Shown here: in pieces, positions 60,417 through 64,000 of the stretch
How positions within the stretch are numbered: the stretch's first letter is position 1
Layout of the letters: every line of letters starts with the position of its first letter
From: Burkholderia arboris
GTDB lineage: Bacteria; Pseudomonadota; Gammaproteobacteria; Burkholderiales; Burkholderiaceae
Assembly: GCF_902499125.1 (NCBI RefSeq)
Contig: NZ_CABVPX010000009.1
Coordinates: forward strand, 1 to 64,000
Direction of reading: 5' to 3'
Length of the DNA stretch: 64,000 nt
Notes under the pieces: model-generated
What the model saw: only the letters and a program-made list of their open reading frames with translations
What the model was told of the DNA's origin: nothing
Databases searched by the model: none
Translations under genes and position numbers: made by a program

Positions 60417-60791
60417 ATGACCCAGACCCAGGCCGTCGTCGCGTTGATCGACGACTACTTCAATTTGGCTTATGAGCCGAAGAGCCGCGACTTCAACACG
60501 GTCTTTCACCCGAGCTGCCTGATTCAGTGGCTGGATGAAGGCCGGTTGCGCACCCTGTCGTCGCAGGAGTATGCGGCGCTCATCAACGGAAGGCCGAGCC
60601 CTCGATCGACCGGCGCGCCAAGGGACGAGGCGATCCTCTCGATGGAGAATGTCTCGGACGGCCTTTCAACGGCGACGGTGCGGGTGCGGATCGGCAACAG
60701 GCTGTTCAACGATCACTTCGTCATGCACAAGGTGGAGGGCCGCTGGCTGATAGCGACCAAGGCGTCGGCCGTTGTGCGTACTTTCGACTGA
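60417..60791 (+). CDS. NTF2-like/lumazine-binding-like small protein
   Basis: 124 residues. Cone-shaped NTF2-like fold indicated by ALIDDYFNLAYEPKSRDFN, a central VSDGLSTATVRVRIGNRLFNDHF and C-terminal KVEGRWLIATKAS, like putative lumazine-binding proteins. Such proteins are enzymes or ligand carriers of very varied function. It is divergent from a LysR gene, suggesting inducible expression. Confidence 0.75.
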   Translation: MTQTQAVVALIDDYFNLAYEPKSRDFNTVFHPSCLIQWLDEGRLRTLSSQEYAALINGRPSPRSTGAPRDEAILSMENVSDGLSTATVRVRIGNRLFNDHFVMHKVEGRWLIATKASAVVRTFD

Positions 60792-60806
60792 AGCGCGGCG
60801 CGGCAG

Positions 60807-60974
60807 ATGCGCACCAAGGTCCGGATTCGTGAGAGCGCGACCGGAGAGGAGCAAACACTGGCGGGCGTTGTTCTCGGCGGAGCCTTTGTGGCCTACTGGG
60901 TGTGGTTCCGCGTTTTCTACGCTCCCGTGGGCCGCGACACCGTCGAAACGTCTCGGGGAATGTCGTCGTCGTAG
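60807..60974 (+). CDS. Possible 55-aa membrane protein
   Basis: Short ORF starting MRTKVRIRESATGEEQTLAG with one membrane helix (VVLGGAFVAYWVWFRVFY) and a polar tail. No clear ribosome site and no recognised family, but the hydrophobic segment is well formed. It occupies the otherwise gene-free 260 bases between the NTF2-like gene and kdgT. Confidence 0.25.
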   Translation: MRTKVRIRESATGEEQTLAGVVLGGAFVAYWVWFRVFYAPVGRDTVETSRGMSSS

Positions 60975-61053
60975 AAGCCAAAGGCGGATGGAGGCGATTC
61001 GCCGGCGTACGGCACGCCGGCGGATCCCCGGAAGACTGCAGATCCCGGCCCCC

Positions 61054-62073
61054 TCAAACATGCCCCTCATGCTCGATCGCCCCACCACGCGTGGTCCTTG
61101 CCGCGACCCTCACCGGCACTCCTGACAATCTAGCCGCCCGCTTCGCCCACATCGCCGTCAAAATCGGCACGAGAATCGCCGTCACGAGGCAAGCCGTCGC
61201 GACGATCGCCGTCGCGGCCGGCACCATCGGCTTGAACTTCGGAATCATCTCGCCGATGATCGCCGGGTTCGCGACCGCGGCGCCGGCCGTCGACGACGCG
61301 GTAAGCCCGGCAGTGCCGTTGCCGCCGCCAAGCCACTTGTCCGCCAGAATCAGCGGCACACCCGTCACGACGATTACCGCGAGCCCGAGCGCAATGCCCG
61401 GCAGCCCGCTCTTCGCGATCACGTTCAGATCGATGCCGTTGCCGAGCGCGAAGCCGAAGAACGGGATCAGCGGATGCACGCAGCGTCCGAACAGCTCGCG
61501 CAAATCTTCATCGAGGTTGCCGAGCGTGAAGCCGATCAGGAACGGCAGCACCGCGCCGACGAAGAGCCGTGTCTCGAACACGGCGACACCGGCCGCGCCG
61601 AGGATCAGCATGCTGACGAGCGGCCCCGATTCGACCGACATCAGCACGAACGCGCCGGCTTCTTCCTTGCTGCCGTACTGCTGCATGACGGCCGCATAGA
61701 GGCCGCCGTTGGTCATGTCCATCGACGTCGTGATCGCGAGCAGCGACAGGCCCGCGAAGAGGCCCGTGCGGATGCCGTCGTCGGGGATGAACTGCGCGGC
61801 GATCACGGTCGCGAGCCACGCGACCACGATCTTCGTCGCGAGCAGCGTGCCCGATTTGCGCAGCACGACACCGGTCGCGCGCAGGTTGATCGTCGCGCCC
61901 ATGCAGAAGAACCAGACGGCGAGGATCGGCACCGTGCCCGCGATCAGGCCGTTGGTGAACGAGCCGAAATACTTCCCGGCGTTCGGCGCGAACGTATGCA
62001 CGCACGCGCCGAGCAGCATCGGGACCAGCATGAGCCCGCCCGGAATGCGGTCGATAGCCTGTTTCAGCTTCAC
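61054..62073 (-). CDS. kdgT: 2-keto-3-deoxygluconate permease
   Basis: 339 residues with about ten helices. [20 protein letters not shown], then [17 protein letters not shown] and [18 protein letters not shown], are near-invariant in KdgT. It imports 2-keto-3-deoxygluconate by proton symport across the inner membrane. The start is GTG 62073 with GGAGGAG immediately upstream. It is divergent from kduI-kduD, with which it shares a 280-base promoter region holding two 23-bp repeats. Confidence 0.92.
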   Translation of the reverse strand: MKLKQAIDRIPGGLMLVPMLLGACVHTFAPNAGKYFGSFTNGLIAGTVPILAVWFFCMGATINLRATGVVLRKSGTLLATKIVVAWLATVIAAQFIPDDGIRTGLFAGLSLLAITTSMDMTNGGLYAAVMQQYGSKEEAGAFVLMSVESGPLVSMLILGAAGVAVFETRLFVGAVLPFLIGFTLGNLDEDLRELFGRCVHPLIPFFGFALGNGIDLNVIAKSGLPGIALGLAVIVVTGVPLILADKWLGGGNGTAGLTASSTAGAAVANPAIIGEMIPKFKPMVPAATAIVATACLVTAILVPILTAMWAKRAARLSGVPVRVAARTTRGGAIEHEGHV

Positions 62074-62140
62074 GTCTCCTCCGTGGACGTCGATGCGTCC
62101 CGTTGTCGAATGATGTCTGCTGACTGACTATAGAACATGA

Positions 62141-62163
62141 TTCGGAACGACGGTCCGTTTTTG
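62141..62163. promoter_or_regulatory. Operator-like repeat 1 at kdgT/kduI promoter
   Basis: TTCGGAACGACGGTCC followed by GTTTTTG. The core is an imperfect palindrome GGA-N7-TCC. It matches 62250-62272 at 19 of 23 positions. An IclR/KdgR-type regulator site is likely, though the regulator gene is not in the window. Confidence 0.5.
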
Positions 62164-62249
62164 TTATTTGGATGGATAGTCGTATACCCGCATCGGCATA
62201 AATCTATGATAATTATCGGAAATATGCGCCGATAGCACGGTACTCAAAT

Positions 62250-62272
62250 TTCGGATCGGCGTTCCGTATTTG
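62250..62272. promoter_or_regulatory. Operator-like repeat 2 at kduI promoter
   Basis: TTCGGATCGGCGTTCC followed by GTATTTG, 109 bases from repeat 1 in the same orientation, about 80 bases before the kduI start. AT-rich sequence lies between the two copies. Confidence 0.5.
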
Positions 62273-62353
62273 TGGAATCTGTGCTTCAATTCATCGTATG
62301 ACCGCCGTCGAAACGGGGGCCGGCGGCCTATTCATTCCTCACGGAGAACCGGC

Positions 62354-63190
62354 ATGGAAGTGCGGCAGGGCATACACAGCGAACACGCGAAGACGCTCGA
62401 TACGGCCGGCCTGCGCCGGCATTTCCTGGTGGAGAACGTGTTCGCGCCGGACGCGCTGTCGCTCACCTACAGCCATATCGACCGGATCGTCATCGGCGGC
62501 GCGTGGCCGGCCACGCGGCCGGTCGAGGTGCCTGCGTCGCTCGGCGCGGCGATGGGCGTGAGCCATCTGCTGGAGCGGCGCGAACTGGGCGCGATCAATA
62601 TCGGCGGGTCCGGCTGGGTCGAGGTCTGCGGGCAGCGTCACGCGGTCGGCACCGAGGAGGCGATCTACATCGGGCAAGGCGGGCAGGGTGTCGTGTTCGG
62701 CAGCGACGATCGCGTGCATCCCGCGAAGTTCTACCTGAACTGCGCGCCCGCGCACACGGCCTATCCGACGCGCACCATCACGCTCGCGCAGGCGTCGCCC
62801 GAAACGCTCGGCGATGCGGCCACGAGCAATCGCCGCACGATCTACAAGTTCATCGTGCCCGACGTGCTGCCCACCTGCCAGTTGTCGATGGGGATGACGA
62901 AACTCGAGCCCGGCAGCCTGTGGAACACGATGCCGTGCCATACGCACGAGCGCCGGATGGAGGTGTATTTCTACTTCAACCTCGCCGACGACGCGGCCGT
63001 GTTCCACATGCTCGGCGAGCCGCAGGAAACGCGCCACGTCGTCGTGCACAACGAGCAGGCGGTGATCTCGCCGAGCTGGTCGATCCATTCGGGCGTCGGC
63101 ACGCAGGCGTACACGTTCATCTGGGGGATGGCCGGCGAGAACCAGGTGTTCAAGGACATGGATCACCTCGCGGTTGCCGACCTGCGCTGA
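62354..63190 (+). CDS. kduI: 5-dehydro-4-deoxy-D-glucuronate isomerase
   Basis: 278 residues, full length. [20 protein letters not shown] and [18 protein letters not shown] (metal-binding His, His and Glu about 198-205) and [11 protein letters not shown] (fourth ligand) are conserved. It converts 5-keto-4-deoxyuronate, from pectin or glycosaminoglycan fragments, to 2,5-diketo-3-deoxygluconate. CGGAG lies nine to thirteen bases before ATG. The kduD gene starts four bases after it. Confidence 0.95.
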   Translation: MEVRQGIHSEHAKTLDTAGLRRHFLVENVFAPDALSLTYSHIDRIVIGGAWPATRPVEVPASLGAAMGVSHLLERRELGAINIGGSGWVEVCGQRHAVGTEEAIYIGQGGQGVVFGSDDRVHPAKFYLNCAPAHTAYPTRTITLAQASPETLGDAATSNRRTIYKFIVPDVLPTCQLSMGMTKLEPGSLWNTMPCHTHERRMEVYFYFNLADDAAVFHMLGEPQETRHVVVHNEQAVISPSWSIHSGVGTQAYTFIWGMAGENQVFKDMDHLAVADLR

Positions 63191-63194
63191 CACC

Positions 63195-64000
63195 ATGAAA
63201 CGCGATACGCCCGATCTTCCTTCCCCCGACGCGCGCAGCGCGCTCGCCGGCCTGTTCGACCTGACCGGCAAGGTCGCGATCGTCACCGGCTGCAACACGG
63301 GGCTCGGCGCGGCGATGGCCGTCGCGCTCGCGTCGGCCGGGTGCGACATCGTCGGCGCGAACCGTTCGGCGCCTGCCGAGACATCGGCGCGTGTCGCAGC
63401 GGCTGGTCGGCGTTTCGTCGACGTGCGCGCCGATTTGTCGACGCTCGAACCGGTCGAGCGGATCGTCGGCGGTGCGGTCGATGCGTTCGGTCATGTCGAC
63501 ATCCTCGTCAACAACGCGGGCATGATCCGCCGTTGCGATGCACTCGAATTCACCGAAGCCGACTGGGACGCCGTGATCGACGTGAACCTGAAAAGCGTGT
63601 TCTTCCTGTCGCAGGCCGTCGCGCGGCAGATGGTGCGGCAGGGGCGCGGCGGCAAGATCGTGAACGTCGCGTCGATGCTGTCGTTCCAGGGCGGCATCCG
63701 CGTGCCGTCGTACACGGCGTCGAAGAGCGGCGTGCTGGGCGTCACGCGCCTGCTCGCGAACGAATGGGCCGCGCGCGGGATCAACGTGAACGCGATCGCG
63801 CCCGGCTACATGGAAACCGACAATACCGCACAGCTGCGCGAGGACAGCCGGCGCAGCGACGAAATCCTCGGCCGCATTCCGGCCGGCCGCTGGGGCGTGC
63901 CCGACGATCTCGCGGGCGCGGCCGTGTTTCTTGCGTCGCGTGCGTCGGACTACGTGCACGGTCACACGCTCGCCGTCGACGGCGGGTGGCTCGCGCGCTG
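63195..64000 (+). CDS. kduD: 2-dehydro-3-deoxy-D-gluconate 5-dehydrogenase, last stop base beyond window
   Basis: 268 residues, SDR family: LFDLTGKVAIVTGCNTGLGA (Rossmann loop at about 30-40), NNAGMIRR (about 106), catalytic NVASMLSFQGG and YTASKSGVLGV, and VDGGWLAR at the end. It follows an N-terminal extension of about 18 residues compared with E. coli KduD. It reduces 2,5-diketo-3-deoxygluconate to 2-keto-3-deoxygluconate with NADH, completing the pathway with KduI; KdgT imports the same product. The window ends in TG, the first two bases of a TGA stop. Confidence 0.93.
   Translation, partial: MKRDTPDLPSPDARSALAGLFDLTGKVAIVTGCNTGLGAAMAVALASAGCDIVGANRSAPAETSARVAAAGRRFVDVRADLSTLEPVERIVGGAVDAFGHVDILVNNAGMIRRCDALEFTEADWDAVIDVNLKSVFFLSQAVARQMVRQGRGGKIVNVASMLSFQGGIRVPSYTASKSGVLGVTRLLANEWAARGINVNAIAPGYMETDNTAQLREDSRRSDEILGRIPAGRWGVPDDLAGAAVFLASRASDYVHGHTLAVDGGWLAR

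Noticed and set aside
1-64000. Search for tRNA, rRNA, insertion sequences, prophage or integrase genes
   Set aside because: No transposase, integrase, phage or RNA gene signature was recognised in any frame; the window looks like ordinary catabolic DNA rather than an island.

Overview
The window is GC-rich, densely coded DNA with the gene style of the Burkholderia cepacia complex: DUF4148 and DUF3309 small proteins, many OmpC-type trimeric porins, and LysR, GntR, TetR and AraC regulators next to catabolic operons. It reads like a secondary replicon or accessory catabolic region. This placement is inferred from protein style; no rRNA, tRNA, CRISPR array, insertion sequence or origin was seen.

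Layout. (1) 1-5253: the 3' part of an MMPL/RND exporter, a small secreted protein that may be a duplication scar, a YCF48-like beta-propeller, and a flavin amine oxidase overlapping a dihaem cytochrome c. (2) 5427-19752: acyl-CoA catabolism in several units (saccharopine-dehydrogenase-like reductase, acyl-CoA ligase, SCP2-type thiolase, FAD oxidoreductase, TetR regulator, acyl-CoA dehydrogenase; then histidine phosphatase, APH-type kinase, two SDRs, acyl-CoA dehydrogenase, LysR). Two of these operons share a nearly identical terminator plus promoter/operator block. A decayed hchA/BON junction and a 51-aa DUF3309 gene lie between them. (3) 19858-26414: LysR divergent from a CaiB-type CoA-transferase, MFS, PqaA-like hydrolase, porin and BON operon. 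(4) 26521-33964: a GntR-controlled minus-strand operon with a large FAD/Fe-S oxidoreductase, a hydratase-like protein, an MFS carrier and a class V aminotransferase; the GntR palindrome occurs twice.

(5) 33984-46036 is the most interesting region. It holds two porins, a signal-peptide-bearing ammonia-lyase homologue without the MIO-forming Ala-Ser-Gly triad, an MHS-family symporter, a second urocanate-hydratase-type enzyme, a DUF917 protein, a LysR regulator, a cyclic amidohydrolase and an M20 carbamoylase. Gene for gene this matches the five-step conversion of ergothioneine to glutamate (elimination of trimethylamine, hydration of thiourocanate, desulfuration, hydantoin opening, carbamoyl removal). 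Two copies of a TTTAT-N8-CATAAC site mark both promoters. The lyase appears to be exported, which would put the first step in the periplasm.

(6) 46064-63190 and on: an AraC regulator and porin; an operon of a D-threonine-aldolase-like PLP enzyme, an aldonolactone oxidase and an MFS carrier; a helical accessory protein with a pectinacetylesterase-family hydrolase; a J-domain protein; DUF4148; DNA polymerase II; LysR with an NTF2-like protein; and a 4-deoxyuronate pathway (KdgT divergent from KduI-KduD) with two repeated operator-like sequences. The last gene, kduD, lacks only the final base of its stop codon.
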